Shown here piece after piece: positions 10,317-23,887 of a stretch of 64,000 nucleotides of DNA. Both the position numbers and the translations under genes were made by a program. Positions within the stretch are counted from its first letter, which is position 1; every line of letters starts with the position of its first letter. Location of the stretch: assembly GCA_028554755.1 (NCBI GenBank), contig JAPTOF010000002.1, positions 29,147,001 to 29,211,000 on the forward strand, read 5' to 3'. This DNA comes from Cordia subcordata (taxonomy: Eukaryota; Streptophyta; Magnoliopsida; Boraginales; Cordiaceae). The notes under the pieces were generated by a model. The model was given only the letters and a program-made list of their open reading frames with translations, searched no databases and had not been told where the DNA came from.

Positions 10317-10460
10317 AAAAGTGATGATTTGACTTGCATTGTCCTCGCTAGATGAACAGCATAATCTCTGTTTAGGTGACAGCGTAGAGCAAAGGCACGA
10401 ATATTTTCAGCCGTAACACCTACATAACGAAAAATGCAATGGACAAAAAGGAAGCTTTGT
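10317..10460 (-). other. Coding-like fragment of unknown origin
   Basis: A minus-strand open stretch without a start reads RYVGVTAENIRAFALRCHLN followed by RDYAVHLARTMQ, then runs to a stop near 10317. Composition looks protein-like rather than random, but I do not recognise the family. It lies next to the LINE remnant and just upstream of the ceramidase gene. It could be a transposon gene relic or a captured exon. Confidence 0.35.
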
Positions 10461-10623
10461 TTTATAGTCACACGTACGGAGCAAACTAAGTGTTCGATGC
10501 ACCTGTAGCCTTGTTTACCTCAAAAATATACCCCTTCGATTGGTTAATTAACTTATCAGCTGAGCTGGTCACTGTCCTCTATGTGTAAGCAGCTTACTGC
10601 TTATCCCTTATTGAGCAACCAAG

Positions 10624-13600
10624 ATGACAAGGAGAATGAATCGACCCATCATTTTATGCTCACCAATTTTTGCACTTGTTGTTTTGTGTTTAGAACTTGT
10701 TGGTGTCAATGGAGAGTACTTAATAGGAGTGGGAAGTTATGATATGACAGGCCCAGCAGCTGGAGTGAATATGATGGGTTATGCTAACATGGATCAGGTC
10801 ACTGCTGGCATACATTTTAGGCTAAGAGCAAGGACTTTTATAGTAGCCGAAAATAATCAGGGAGGTTCAAGGTTTGCGTTTGTCAACCTTGATGCTGGAA
10901 TGGCCTCGCAGCTCGTCACTATTAAAGTTCTTGAAAGACTAAAATCGAGGTAATATCAGTTATCGGCAATTATTTTAGACCCCCAATTTATTCGGAATTA
11001 ATAACTCTGCCATATTCACTTTCAGAACACAATTATATAATGTTATATAATTTGTAGTTATGGTGATTTTTATGAGCATTGATTTTTAAGGTTTGGAGAT
11101 GTGTATAACGAAGAGAACGTTGCAATTAGTGGCACCCATACTCATGCAGGGCCAGGGGGCTATTTGCAGTACGTGACATATTCAATAACTTCACTTGGCT
11201 TTGTCCGACAGTCATTTGAGGCTCTTTTCACTGCCATCGAGCTTAGTATCGTCCAGGCTCATGATAATCTCAAGCCTGGTTCGATCTTTATTAACAAAGG
11301 TGACCAACTTATGCTGCCCTAACTATCCTATTATTAACAAATTTGCTCATTATATTGATTAAAAGGCTAACCACGTTAGAGAACGGTTATATAAATTGAA
11401 TTAATTGCAATAGAAAATAAGGGTCCAATCTTAAAATGAATTTTGGCTACTTGAATTAGTTATATACTAAATCACTAATCGTATGAAACAAATTAGATTT
11501 TCTGACATTCTATAACCCATAATTGACTGTTGAAGGCCGAAAGAGGTTTTTTTTTCCCCTTCTTTTAAAATTCTCCTAGTCGGTCATCCAAACTACTCCC
11601 TGAACTCTGGTAGAAGTTTTGGGTTCACAAGATTTACATATTTTGCAGGGGACGTGGAGAATGCAGGAATCAATAGGAGCCCAAGTGCGTACTTATTTAA
11701 CCCTCCAGAGGAGAGAGCGAGGTATCCACGTGATGTGGATACTCTGATGACCCTTCTGAAGTTTGTGGATGCCAAGAGTGGAAACAGCATCGGAGCATTC
11801 AGCTGGTTTGCAACGCACGGAACCTCTATGAGCCGAAACAACACGCTTATCAGTGGAGACAACAAGGGTACTGCTGCTAGATTCTTGGAAGATTGGTTTG
11901 CTTCCACTACCAAGAATCCCTCGACACCGATTAATAATTCCCATAACAAACAACAACGTATGCAACTATCTTGTATTAGCATCAGATTTCCATGTTTTGT
12001 CAGAATTGCTAGTTATTTATGTGTAACGTTCAATGTCCGACTCAAACAGAACATAAGAACATCTTTTGCAACTTACCCTGAAATTACTAACTTATCTCTT
12101 TTTTGTGTACTAACCAAATTAGCTTCGCTAGTAAAACCATCAAAAATCAAGGCAACAGGAGGAGAACAGTGCAATAAAACGACTAGCCAAGGCTTTAAGG
12201 TGAGGAAGAATGATGGATCACAATTTGTGGGAGCATTTTGCCAATCGAACGTAGGAGATGTCAGCCCCAACGTACAAGGTGCATTTTGCATCGACAGTGG
12301 ACTACCTTGCGATTTCAACCGCTCATCGTGCCACGGCAATGACCAACTCTGCATTAGCCGTGGCCCTGGGTATTTAAATCTCTATCTATTAGCTGAATCA
12401 TTCATTAAACTTGTGCAGGAGTTTATTTTCAGGCTTTCAATTTTGTATAAATAGGCATCCAGATGAATTTTTGAGCACAAAGATCATAGGGGAGAGGCAG
12501 TTTCGAAAAGCTGTTGATCTGTTTACAAACGCTAGCGAAGAAATTAAGGGAAAAATCGATTATCGTCATGTTTATCTCAATTTCACTGATATAGAGGTGG
12601 AGCTAGAGGGAAACAAAATAGTGAAAACATGTCCCGCAGCTCTGGGTCCAGGATTTGCAGCTGGAACTACAGATGGCCCTGGTGTTTTTGGCTTTCAACA
12701 AGGAGATACTGAGGTCTGGACCCCTTTGTCACCCAGATAAGTATCGTCTGGTAATGTTGTAACATTATAGAACAATTGAAGTATCCTCTTACGGTCTTAT
12801 TTTGAACGAAGAAATATAACTGAATATTCAATTTGAAGATTCTTACTACCCCTCATTTAAAGCTCCGGAAATCTTTCCTGTCATATCTTTTGGCTTGCCG
12901 ACTTGACCGTCTTCTTGAAACTAATGGTATCTGCAGATCAATGAGTTCTGGAAAAAACTAAGAGATGCGCTAAAGGAGCCAAGCCAATATCAAGTGGACT
13001 GTCAACAGCCTAAGACCATTTTGCTTGACTCTGGCGAAATGTTTTGGCCCTATGCATGGGCGGTAATGCACATTAGCTATACATGAGCGCGTGCCTGAGT
13101 AAATATTTTTATCTCTGTGGTTTTGCTGGTTGATTTGTGTATTTCACTGTTTTTCTTTTCTCAGCCAGCGATTCTGCCGATTCAAATGCTAAGATTGGGA
13201 CAGCTGATCATACTCTCTGTTCCAGCAGGTCTATCATCAACCTCTACCAAGTATTTATTTCATGAATTTGTTGTTTACTTTGTTACGGTTCTAATACAAG
13301 TGGCTCAATCAGTACGCACCCCTTCATGACATCGTTAACCTCGTTTACGGCACTTAGTTGTTTTTCCTACAAGAAGCAACATTCTGACATTGTTAACACT
13401 GCATAATGTTAACACTCTGCAGAGTTCACAACAATGGCTGGACGAAGATTGAGGGAGGCGGTGAAAGAGACACTTATAAGCAATGGAAATGGTGAATTCA
13501 ACGACGAAATACATATTGTTATAGCGGGATTGACGAATACTTACTCACAGTATGTGGCAACTTTTGAGGAATACAAGCAGCAGAGATATGAGGTAAAAAT

Positions 13601-14252
13601 AAGTTTACAATACAGTAGTAACATAATCATATAAACGCTTGAAACAGACGTTTATTTCGAGTAAAATTAACCTGGCTTTGGATAATAAACTACACAGGCT
13701 GCATCAACACTCTACGGTCCTCATACATTATCAGCATATATTCAAGAATTCAAGAAGTTGGCAACGACAATGGCAAAAGGAGAGAAGATTGTTACAAAAG
13801 GTCCATCACCACCCGACCTCTCCTCTGCCCAACTAAGCTTCTTAGCAGACCCTTCTGGTGACTCACCTCCACCAGGCATAAAATTTGGGGACATAAAACA
13901 AGACATTGCTCAACATAAAGGTGGCTCATTCAGAAAAGGCAACAGGCCAAGGGCCACATTTTGGAGTGCAAACCCCAGATACGACTTACTCACAGAAGGA
14001 ACATTTGCAGTTGTAGAGATGCTACAAAATGAAAGTTGGGTGCCAGTACACGATGATGATGATTTCTGCTTGTACTTTAAGTGGAAGCTGGATAGTAAAG
14101 GTTCATATGGCTTTGCAACAATTGAATGGGAAGTGCCAGAAGATGCCAATCCAGGGGTTTATCGCTTAAGGTACTTTGGGTCATCAAAGAAGGCAAAAGA
14201 ATCACCAAATGTATATTTCACCGGCGCGTCCAGTGCATTTGAAGTTTCATAA
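10624..14252 (+). CDS. Neutral ceramidase
   Basis: Nine exons: 10624-10949, 11091-11299, 11649-11957, 12123-12369, 12455-12713, 12937-13062, 13165-13228, 13423-13592, 13698-14252. All have GT-AG borders and consistent phases and give 754 residues, normal for plant neutral ceramidases (NCER). The enzyme hydrolyses the amide bond of ceramide to sphingoid base and fatty acid in the secretory or cell-surface compartment. An N-terminal hydrophobic signal peptide (about 8-30) is followed by EYLIGVGSYDMTGPAAGVNM. The zinc-site motif GTHTHAGPGG lies at about 123-132, FATHGTSMSR and SGDNKG follow, and NVGDVSPNVQG carries the catalytic serine at about 329. The C-terminal immunoglobulin-like domain contains ATFWSANPR and GVYRLRYFG. 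The region between EDWFAS and the GDVSPN exon is shorter than usual and is the least certain junction. It converges on the ADH-like gene 400 bp downstream. Confidence 0.95.
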
Positions 14253-14653
14253 AGTGAAGAATTAGACTTCTTTCTGTCCTTCCCACAAGACATAGAATAG
14301 GTTTATGTGAAATGACGATATCTTACATCTCATGTAATATTAGTCATCATCAAAATAATGCAACTGAAAATAAGGACAGAGCACCAATATCCTCTAAATT
14401 TAGATACTGCCCTTTTATTTCAGAAGGAAGTTTTTTCAAACTGAACAAGCATCTTATGAATGAAATCCACCAACTTCATCCAAGTTTAGAATTGGCATAT
14501 TCTTTCTGGAGAAATGAACAAGCATCTTATGCTCGCTGGCCCAGTTGAAGAGATTGTTTTGGGTCACTGGAGTTCAATAACTCTTTTACAAAATAACAAT
14601 AGAAGACTTGATATAGACATCAATATAAAAGATAGCACAATGAAGAAGAGTAC
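14253..14653. other. Convergent 3' regions of the ceramidase and ADH-like genes
   Basis: Only 401 bases separate the two stop codons, so both 3' untranslated regions and polyadenylation sites must share this space, perhaps overlapping. A 14-base phrase (gaacaagcatctta) occurs twice (about 14442 and 14516). Open frames here are short and not gene-like. Confidence 0.6.
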
Positions 14654-17600
14654 TCATTTTTCCATCCAAATCATGCACCGAAGGCTCTGGCCATCGAGGA
14701 GTAAGTCGAAAGCTTTATTGATGTCTTCAAAACTCACCTCATGTGTCACAAATTTATCTAGTTGCAATTCCTGAGTTGCAAATGAAACGATTGTGATCAC
14801 AAAATCAAACTGAGTTCGTAAACAAAGAGAAAATAAGGAGAAGAAATCCGTAAATTACCCCGTCCAGATAACTTTTAACAAGGATTGAGATATCAGATTT
14901 TGGCTTGAGACCTCCAAATAATGATCCCACAAGGATTTTATGCATGTGAAGAACTTCGAATGAGCTCAAGGTCAGCTGCGCTCCTGGCTTGTCAACTCCT
15001 GTGACAATTGTCTTTCCCCAACCCTGAAATTAGATCACTCCTCAATGAATGAACGGCTTAAATGAAGAATGTAGTTAAACTTAGATGATCCTGCCCAACC
15101 AGCTACTGTTATCAAAGAAGCTATTACCAAATGAAGTCTAAAGTTAGTCAGCAGTTTGTCGTAGTACTCATGCTAATTGCTTCCAGAGGCAAATTCTGGG
15201 AAGAAATAGTCAGAAGCTATGGTAACTGGATATTATCTAATGCAAAGTTTATGTCTGTAAAGCCCATGCTTGATGCATGAGAGAGATCAGACCTTTCGGC
15301 AGCAAGCGTATGCTTCCTGCACCAGTGATGCCATACCAACACATTCAAAGCAATAATCTGCACCTCCATCAGTCAAATCTTTGATTATCTGTACAACACA
15401 AATGAAGGAATGACTTCAAAATTTATTACTGTATGGGCTTCTGATCAAGAAAGTATGTAATTTCCAACTGCACTGACAGAAATGGATAGCTATATCCCTG
15501 AGATCCCACAAATGAATAATTCAGAATGACAGATAATAGATTCATATCTTATTAATAGATTCATATCTTATTTACCTCTTCCTCTTAATGGGTTGGTGCA
15601 TTATGATCAAACTTCAACAATTAAAAGAACAAGTTGTAAAATCCATTATTATTTTCTTGAAGGTTAGTATGGACTTCAGTTGCAGAACAGTTGATATCAA
15701 TTCTAAGAGTCAGAACAATGGTATAGATTACCACTTAGCAGCTAGTGAATGAGTTAGGAATCCACCTGGCTCACAGATTTGTCCCCACAGCTTTTCGGGT
15801 TAACAAAATCGGTCACTCCAAATTGTTTCCCTGTATGAAAAGCAAAAATGTAGATAATAAGTGCTTATTGTCAGCATAACTGAAAACTTTTAACTTGGAA
15901 GTAGGCCCCGCATAAGTACATTATTTCTTGTTATCTCTGATGACCTGCCTACCATATGAAACATGGATATGAAAAGATGAAACTCAACAATGTAGTCACC
16001 TATTTTAAACTTGTCGGGGTTTACATCCACACCAATAATTCTTGTAGCACCACGAAGCCTTGCTCCTTCTGCAACCTATCAATCCATTCATATCATGGCG
16101 CCCCTGCCTATTAACTTAATCAATGGAAAGAGAAGTGTAGGTTTTTTCATAACAATGACTTTAGTTTTCATACCGCTAATCCAATGGCTCCCAAACCAAA
16201 TATAGCAACCGTCGAGCCTGCTTCCACACCAGCTGTTTTCCAGGCTGCACCTACCCCTGAAAAGCCCAAGCTGTTTTAGGCAAATCATATCCCAATTCAC
16301 TACAGCACAAAATTAATTGTGCCATTGACTTAAATATGAAGAGATACAGAAGCGGAAAGGGACTAATTGGACTCAGTACTTGGAAACTGTCATTAAAGGA
16401 AAATCAAGAAGACAACATTACCAGTTGACACTCCACAACTTAGGAGGCAAGCCCTGTTTGGTGGAATTGCCGGGTCAATTTTTGTAACGTGAGCAACATC
16501 TACAACTGTATACTCAGCGAAGCTTGATACAAATAGGAAATGGTATAAAGTCTCCCCACTGAGATCAGTAAATCTGCTTGTCCCATCTCTATGCATCCAA
16601 GGGGTGACACCAAAAGGAAATTTCGAACACAGATTACTTCTTGGCGACTTACAATCTACACATTCTGCACAGTCTGGCAAGAATATTGGAATAACTCTAT
16701 CTCCTTCAGTGAATTCATTCACATCCTCCGCAACACTCTCGACCACCCTTCATCAGATATGCATCACTTGTCAGAAAGCATGTGATTGATGAGTAATCAA
16801 CAAAACGTGAGTAACTATTACAGTTCACCATAAACAGCAAGAGAATCGCGTAAAATGCTAACTTCTCTATGCTGATTACGTCAAACCAGAAAACTTAATC
16901 AGGAGAAAAGCAAATAACTAGAGGGGGTAGTCAAAATACCCAACAGCTTCATGACCAAAAATTCTTGGAAAGTATCCAGGAGGATCCTTCAAGAGAAGAA
17001 AAACGTAGTAAGTACATGTCAAAATAGTAACAGGATAACAATACAATAACTAGGGCCTAATTGGATTGGCTTTTTTTAATCACGAAAAACACTTTTTTTT
17101 TTTAGTAATAATTATTTAGTTTGGCTTTCAACTCAACTGAAGTTCGAAACTAAAATTTTTATCTTATAAAAAAAACATAATTTTTTTAAAATTGTTAAAG
17201 AAGTACTTTTGAAAAGTTAATCCAATAGAGTCCACAGTGGATAAGTGACACGTGAGAAAAAGACGAGCTCAGCTCAGCCACTACTTTCATTTTCCAGAAA
17301 GTGATATCGCTGTGACAAAGAGAAGTGCATATGATTTTTATGCGAACTTCACGGGATTTTGGTGGAGCCACGATCACCTCCTCTATCACCAGCGCCTCCC
17401 CTGCTTTCCTCGCCACTGCAGCTGCACAATAACATCCTCAAAAACTCGGTCTTTAAAGGCCTCAAGAGACGTATATTAATACAAATAAATAAATAAACCA
17501 ATATTTACACCAATATCCCTCTATGAGTCTAAATTCATTTTAGCATATTACTAGAGCTTAAAAATCAAATAATTCAAATAAAAAAAACTCATCATACAAG

Positions 17601-17821
17601 GTTCAAAAATAAACCTCGTCTGCAAATGGTGGGAATATGCCAATAGTTGCACCACTATCCCCTCTACAATTAGCTTAAACTTTTTACATGAGACGGTCAC
17701 TCTAACAACTATGTTACAAGTATTGAAAAGGAAAAACACAAAAATGAGCTAAAGATTGTGTACCTCGGCATCGTATTGGCTTTCCAGCAGTGCTGCTGAA
17801 ATTCCCTTGGTTCTCATCCAT
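14654..17821 (-). CDS. Zinc-type alcohol dehydrogenase-like protein
   Basis: Ten minus-strand exons (transcript order): 17821-17764, 17421-17285, 16986-16940, 16747-16422, 16256-16174, 16075-16000, 15830-15766, 15388-15293, 15023-14859, 14770-14654. They give 389 residues, typical of the plant ADH-like subfamily of medium-chain dehydrogenases. It probably performs NAD(H)-dependent oxidation or reduction of an alcohol or aldehyde in the cytosol; the substrate is unknown. Visible motifs: MDENQ start, GKPIRC, catalytic-zinc Cys in TSLCHSD (about 55), GHEAVG (about 76-81), structural-zinc lobe [15 protein letters not shown], third catalytic ligand in LSCGVSTG, Rossmann loop GLGAIG, GVDVN with the acidic residue that selects NAD over NADP, and C-terminal [11 protein letters not shown]. 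The tiny first exon holds 19 codons plus one base; its ATG is the only one that keeps the phase. A TATA-like motif lies 115 bp upstream. Confidence 0.93.
17056..17231. mobile_element. Small TIR MITE in intron 2 of the ADH-like gene
   Basis: The left end cctaattggattggctttt is mirrored by aaaagttaatccaatagag at the right, with AT-rich filler between. The ends resemble those of the elements at 46391-46580 and 52602-52853. Target duplication is not clear, so the borders are approximate. Confidence 0.5.
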
Positions 17822-17931
17822 GAACAAAAGGGTCTTCAGACTCTGTGTCTGTGTGCGCGCGCGTGCGTGTGTGTGTGTAATGTGTTTGTTTACTTGTCAA
17901 TGTTTGGTCGAGACTGTTGTGTGCTGACTGA

Positions 17932-17938
17932 TTATATA
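17932..17938 (-). promoter_or_regulatory. TATA-like box of the ADH-like gene
   Basis: TATATAA on the minus strand about 115 bp upstream of the ATG at 17821. Position is suitable, but the area is AT-rich and chance occurrence is possible. Confidence 0.4.
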
Positions 17939-17949
17939 CATGCTATACA

Positions 17950-20344
17950 AGTGTTAACTTCCACACACAGACAATTAGTCAATTGAAGATAACTCAAACA
18001 TCAAACTTGGAAGAGAGTGTAACGTATAATAATAGTAGTGATGCTATTTGGTACATGTCGAACCAAAAATTAATAGTGCCATGATATTTACGGGAACGAA
18101 AAAAATAATATTTTAAAATGGTGGGGGTTAGTCACATAAGTGCATGAGAACAGCATTCACCTTCCGCGTTCGAATTAGTTAAAATATAAATTTCTTAAGG
18201 GCTGTATCTATCACTAATTTGAATCATATTTTTTTAATCAAAGTTCTGTTTGGCACTAACTTAAATCTTAAATACTTAAAATAAAATGCTTAAAAACTAA
18301 ACCCTAACATGTTTCGTTTATTTCTTGAGAAAAGCTCAAACAAATTTTTTTTCAAAATTTAAAATTTTTAACTTCTCCATATTTTTTTTTAAAAAAAAAG
18401 TTACTAAAAAAACTTTTTTCTAAAAAAATCTAAACGAGTCCCAAAGTGAAAATTAAAGGAAAAAGACTTTAACATCAGAAGTTTCAAATTAGATTTTTTT
18501 TTTTTTTAAAGAAAAAAGGAGTAGTTTCATGAGATATCATATCTAGAGTTATTTCATCATATCTAAAGTTGTTTTTCTTTTTTTCAGATGCTACTTTATA
18601 TTTTTAAAAATTAACAAAAATTGAATACCTAAAATAAAAAGTCAAATAATTAATAATAAATAACATCCCTGTCTAGTTTTGTCATAAAAAATCCTATTAT
18701 TCAATAACTAAAATTTCATAATTAAACTAACAAAACTTAAAACACTTTTTCAGATATTGTAAATAATTCTTTTTACCAAAGACTTAATGGCTAAATTGTA
18801 TATCACTCACTTAAGATTATTTTCTACTAATTGCATGTAATCAAACTATAAGCCTCTCTTAAATTAAAAAAAAAAAATAAGGCACACTTTTTAAAGTCCT
18901 ATTATATTAGCTAACTATGGCAAGAGCCAATTATGAATGACCTTAGTGCCACACACACACACACACACACACACACGAAAAGAAGAGGTAAATAGTACAG
19001 TAACAAGGTGTGGTGTGGACCATGGTAAATGATAAAGTCTTACGACCAAGATCTGGTTGGATCTTTGCCATCTACTTAAACTAGATAACTGATCTTGCCC
19101 CAGTATGATTCTTGTGGGTCCACCTATTCCTTCATAGCGCGGGTGTCAAACGTCATCGAATAACAAGTCTTCAATCTTACGTTATCAGAGACCTGCCTCA
19201 AAATTCCCTATATGATTCTAGTATAATTGGTTTCGATTTTTATTGCAATTAAATTTATAAAAAGCGGAAGAAGAAGAAGAAAATCATGCTCCTGTACTCT
19301 CTCGATTTATCGGTCAAATTGGGGTATATACATTTCTAAATAATTGTTTATGTACAATTCAGGGACCAAGTTAGGGTTTTGATTATTGGAGTCAATGAAT
19401 TTAATAATAACAGGTTTGTTAACATCAAATTATATATCTATATATATATGAGGAGAAAAAGGCATTTTTTTTTTGTAGGAGAGAAAATAAAGGCATTAAA
19501 AGAATTTTTTTTACTATAAAAAATAATCCCGCAACAAAAAAAAAAAAAAACTTCAATATTAGAACATAAAAAGAATTGTAAATTCAAGGATTAGGAGTAA
19601 CTTAATTAGGTGGTTAGCCTATTCATCAAAGAGTGATGACTTGATCTAAAATTTCATTTGAAATAGAATTTGAATGAGGAGTAGGGGTTAACTAATAAAA
19701 AGAACTAATCCTAGATTCATAGTCAAAAGACTAATTAATAAATCAGCATACGTGCCATATAAATGTTATAGATAGATTGAGAATAAATATTTTGAAAAAT
19801 AAACTGAAGGATTTTTTTGGGTCAATAAAGAAGGTATTTCATTCATTAAAGAAACTTGTCTAGCTCCAATAGTTTCAAGTACTACGTATGAAATGTTAAT
19901 TAGTCCTGTAGGAGGAAACTCTATCCTGTTAAGATATAAAATATCCAATTTATGAATTTAACATTCCAAGCCAACTAGTCTCGACCTCATTGGTGACGCT
20001 AATGTTATGACTATCCACAATAATATTAATTACGTACTACAAAAGCTGGCGACTTTATGAGAAACCTAACCGATCTGACATTTTGGGGTTTTACCAAGGT
20101 TGGTGATTGGTCATGGCATTAATGATGCGCGAAACTAGCAACAAAAGAATTACGTGAAGCACTTGAGCACAAATTATTGATCCCTTCATGTACATAAAGA
20201 AAGATATATATTGAACTACTTTATCGTATCGACTAAAATGGTCGGCACAATTGTTTGATGTGATGTGGCCAATATGAAGGAAGTTGGATGTCAAACTATA
20301 AATGAGTATAGTTATTGTCATCATCAAAAAGTTATTATATGATT
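17950..20344. other. Intergenic region without recognisable gene
   Basis: AT-rich DNA with many homopolymer runs. I checked for protein-like frames on both strands and found none. It holds one (AC) microsatellite, listed separately. Confidence 0.5.
18951..18976. repeat. (AC)13 microsatellite
   Basis: Thirteen uninterrupted AC dinucleotides in the intergenic region upstream of the ADH-like gene. Confidence 0.95.
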
Positions 20345-21929
20345 TGATATTAACATTTTGATGATGAAAATAATGGATTGATCTTGATTCATAATAATTT
20401 TATTGATTATGATTTATATAGATCCTAGTGGGTATATTTGAATGAGCTTTTGAATGAATAGCTATGAATTGAATGTATGATGAATTTTCTTATGGATTGC
20501 ATGTCTCATAAATTGTCATTTTGAGTTATGTGTTTTTAAAGCTTGATTATATGGAAGCTTGTGAAAATTCGTGATCCATAAGATGGAGTTTATGTAAAGA
20601 TTTTCAAGACAAGAGCAAAGAGAGATATAAGGCCGAAGACAAGAAGTCATAAGGGGTACTGGTTTATTTCTTTTAATTCTTGCTCCTATTATGTATAACC
20701 AGAATTTACTATATAAAACTCATGATTTTTACTCACCTTGATCATATTTTTCAAACTTATTTTTAAGGATTTTAAATTCCTAAAACATGCTTTTTAGAAT
20801 CTTGAAATTTCATCTTAAAATGTTTTGATGAAATAATTGATTGCTCACTTAATCTTGGAAAGGTTCTTGAAAAGCAAATCTTTGACTTTTCTTTTCTCTT
20901 TAAAATTGTTTTCACATTGCTTGAAAGAATTTCATATTGCCTAATTCTCTCTAGTTGTTTTCAAACTTTTCATTCTGATTTTGGATTCCCATTGTTGCTC
21001 TCTTAATCGCTAAACATTTGTGCTTTCAAAGAGATTTCAAATAGGCCAAAATCTGAGTTTTTTTGCTCTAGGTTGAACCCCATAACCAGGCTTCCGAGCT
21101 AAATTCAACAACTTTTGAACTGATATGTTCTGAACCCTGCTGGACTCCTAGGCCGAGTGACCGACCTAAGCTACCGAGGGTAGGTAGAACGTCGGTGGGA
21201 CAAGTCAAACTCTCTACCCAGTCAACCGGCCCCAGTGCTGTAGTTTTAAATATTGCCTGTTCTAAGCTAATTTTGGCAAGATTCTCACTCCACCTTCACC
21301 CAACACAATTTTCTTTCTATCATAGATTAGCAACATCTCTTTCTAACACTATTTAAACACTATTATAAAGCTTTTTAACACATACTTGAGCATTACAAAT
21401 ATTCTTGAGTTTTAGATTGTCTATTTCATTGAGTTATACGAGTTATTTTTTCCATATATATTGGGTGAGGTTTCAAGCAAAATTTGTATTCTCTTATATT
21501 ATTTTCAATTGTAATTACACTCCATATCTAGGATAGATTGAGAATTGAATTATTATCTTGAGAAAAGTGTGGAAATCCTTGATATGGCGCTTTTACTTGG
21601 GTTCTTTAAAGAGGGAGCTTCAAAGAGTTGTAACAAGTTGGTTTATACTCCATTAACATTTGAAGGAGTATCTATAGGTTGAAGGCCTAAGGGGAGAATC
21701 GTTAAACCGTGGACGTAGGCTTGGCTGAACCACCTAAAAGTTCAGTGCACTCTATTCTTTCTCTTTCTATTTCTATTGTTTTCATATTGCTTACAAATTG
21801 TTTGATATATTACTTGTGTGAAGATATTCATTTTCCTGATTCTAAAAGTTGTATTGAATTGTTTTAATTTCCACAAAAATAGCATAATCTTAATTCACCC
21901 TCCCTCTTAAGATTATTTGTCCCTTAACA
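20345..21929 (+). mobile_element. Probable solo LTR of a Copia (SIRE/Maximus-like) element
   Basis: The start (TGATATTAACATTTTGATGA) has the 'ttttgatgatgaaaa' opening common in SIRE/Maximus LTRs. A TATATAAAA promoter motif sits at 20710-20718. The last part has 'ttcagtgcac', then 'ttgcttacaaattgtttgat', 'acttgtgtgaagat' and a CT-rich tail ending 'cccttaaca', also typical. No primer-binding site, gag-pol or second LTR follows, so it is most likely a solo LTR. The 5-base flanks (tgatt, aaatt) do not match well, so the exact ends or the age are uncertain. Confidence 0.6.
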
Positions 21930-22480
21930 AAATTCAAAATTCAAAATAAAAGGGAGAATAGGGTAAAGTATGGCAAAAACAATGTTAAATGTTTTATTTT
22001 GTTTAGTTCTTAATAGGGAATGACAAAAAACACGTGCAAAAGAAATAAATGAGTCAAATTTTTTTTTAACATAAAATAGGAGACAAAATTCACATGGCAT
22101 GCAAGACATGATCTTATAGCCAATGGCAAATAAAGAAATACATTATTTTAAGCAAGAAATGGAAAAGACTATAGTTGTTGCTTGATATATAGTACAGATA
22201 GATAGATGAAGAATAGGATCCAAATTAAATAATTTTGTATTACAAGTGATTAAAATGATTTAATTAAAAATATTCCAAATCACACGAGTAACCATTAGCC
22301 ATTACTGAGAGACATCCTTGTATATACATATTTAGTCATTTTAAGTTTTTTTTCCTTTTTTTATTTAATAATAATCAGTTTTAATAAAAAATAAACTAGT
22401 TAAAAAAACTAGGGTACTTTGAAAAATGAACTAATTAGTGGAAATATGACACCCATATGATCATTTTCTAAAAAAAACTT

Positions 22481-22526
<46 letters not shown>

Positions 22527-23887
22527 TTTATAAGGGTTGGAGTGACAAATTACCATGTCAAAAAGAAATTATAAAATGTTTTTTAAATGTAGAGACTGTA
22601 ACACGGCCATTAGTGCGATATTCATGTGCTATCATTCACAATGAACCACATGATACACAAGAGATAACACAAAGCATTGCATGTTTCTTATGATAGATTA
22701 TGTAAACGCTAAAATTTGTAGTTACGAATTTTAGAGCACTAGAAACTCACAAGACAAAAGGTAAGAAAAGTGGGCGAGTCTTTAACACGGATATAATACT
22801 CACCAAAGACACTCTAATACTCAAGTCAATAATCCAAAAATAAGATATTGAGAGGTTTAAAAAGTTAACCATGATAGAAATGGCCCAAGTATGCTTGGTA
22901 GGCTATATATGAGAATAATCAGAGTGCTACTAGAAGTGATGTGTTACATATGAGAGCAGTTAGATTGCTACTTAGGATGTTGACTGTGTGATTGTTTCAT
23001 ACCTTCTCCTGGAGGGAGTATCTTTTTATAACTATTAGCAGCCAAGAGTCCTGAGACCCATAGGACATAGACTTCAGAGAACAACAATCGTTTATCCTTT
23101 AAGAAGTAGTTGAGTTCCACCAAGAGTTCTTGTGTTTGCTATCCAAATGAGGGTAATATTAACAATTATTAAGTTCGGCCTTTTATAAACAGACAATCAC
23201 ATGAAATTCTAAAAGTTGTAATAGTTATCATGGTTGAGCGATCAAAGACAGATAGAGTTTGTTGTGCTATAGAAGTCCAAGAGTTAGAGAGCTTGTCCTA
23301 CAATTTCTAACTATTCTCATGGGACAAGGTTTAGTAGTTGTAGCACTTACCATCAGTCTACTGCAAATTGGCTCTTCCAAAAGCCTTGAATATAGGACAA
23401 GTTTACAGTCGAGTAGAGTAATCTAATTAAATATTTGCAGGCCATGGCTTCTCTTCATCCAAATTTGATTAGTTAGCCCAATAGAGTGGGCCTTTGAGTC
23501 TGCCCACTTTTGACTACTATAGATTACTAGTCATGTATGATCACTTTTTTACTAATGGAAAATGGTGGAAATAAACTTGAATGCTTCTAATGTTTAAAGT
23601 GAAAGGAAGGGAGATATGATAGATACTAACCAAAGAATTGACTAAACAAAAAGAGAAGCATCACCATGATCTCTTTCTTACTATTTGCTACTCATCTTTC
23701 TCACATCCATTATAGACTTGTCTAGTTAATTAGTAATCACCTTCTTATTTCTGATATCTTCTGCATCCAAACTTATAGGTGTTTCCATGGCAAAAGAGGG
23801 TCAATATTTGCAAAGAGGTGGTTTTCCATTATATTGCGAATTATCCTACAGTGGTCAAAGTAGAGGTTTTCGTGTGGTAATCTGTTA
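21930..23887. other. Intergenic region without recognisable gene
   Basis: No protein-like frame. The less AT-rich part at 22600-23500 has the feel of LTR or untranslated retroelement sequence (including a 'ccttttataaac' TATA-like string near 23183), but I found no termini or coding domain to support a call. Confidence 0.45.
22484..22521. repeat. (AT)n microsatellite
   Basis: About nineteen uninterrupted AT dinucleotides. Confidence 0.95.

Noticed and set aside
21060..21260. GC-richer stretch resembling an exon
   Set aside because: It lies inside the probable solo LTR and has stops in all frames; such inserts are common in these LTRs.
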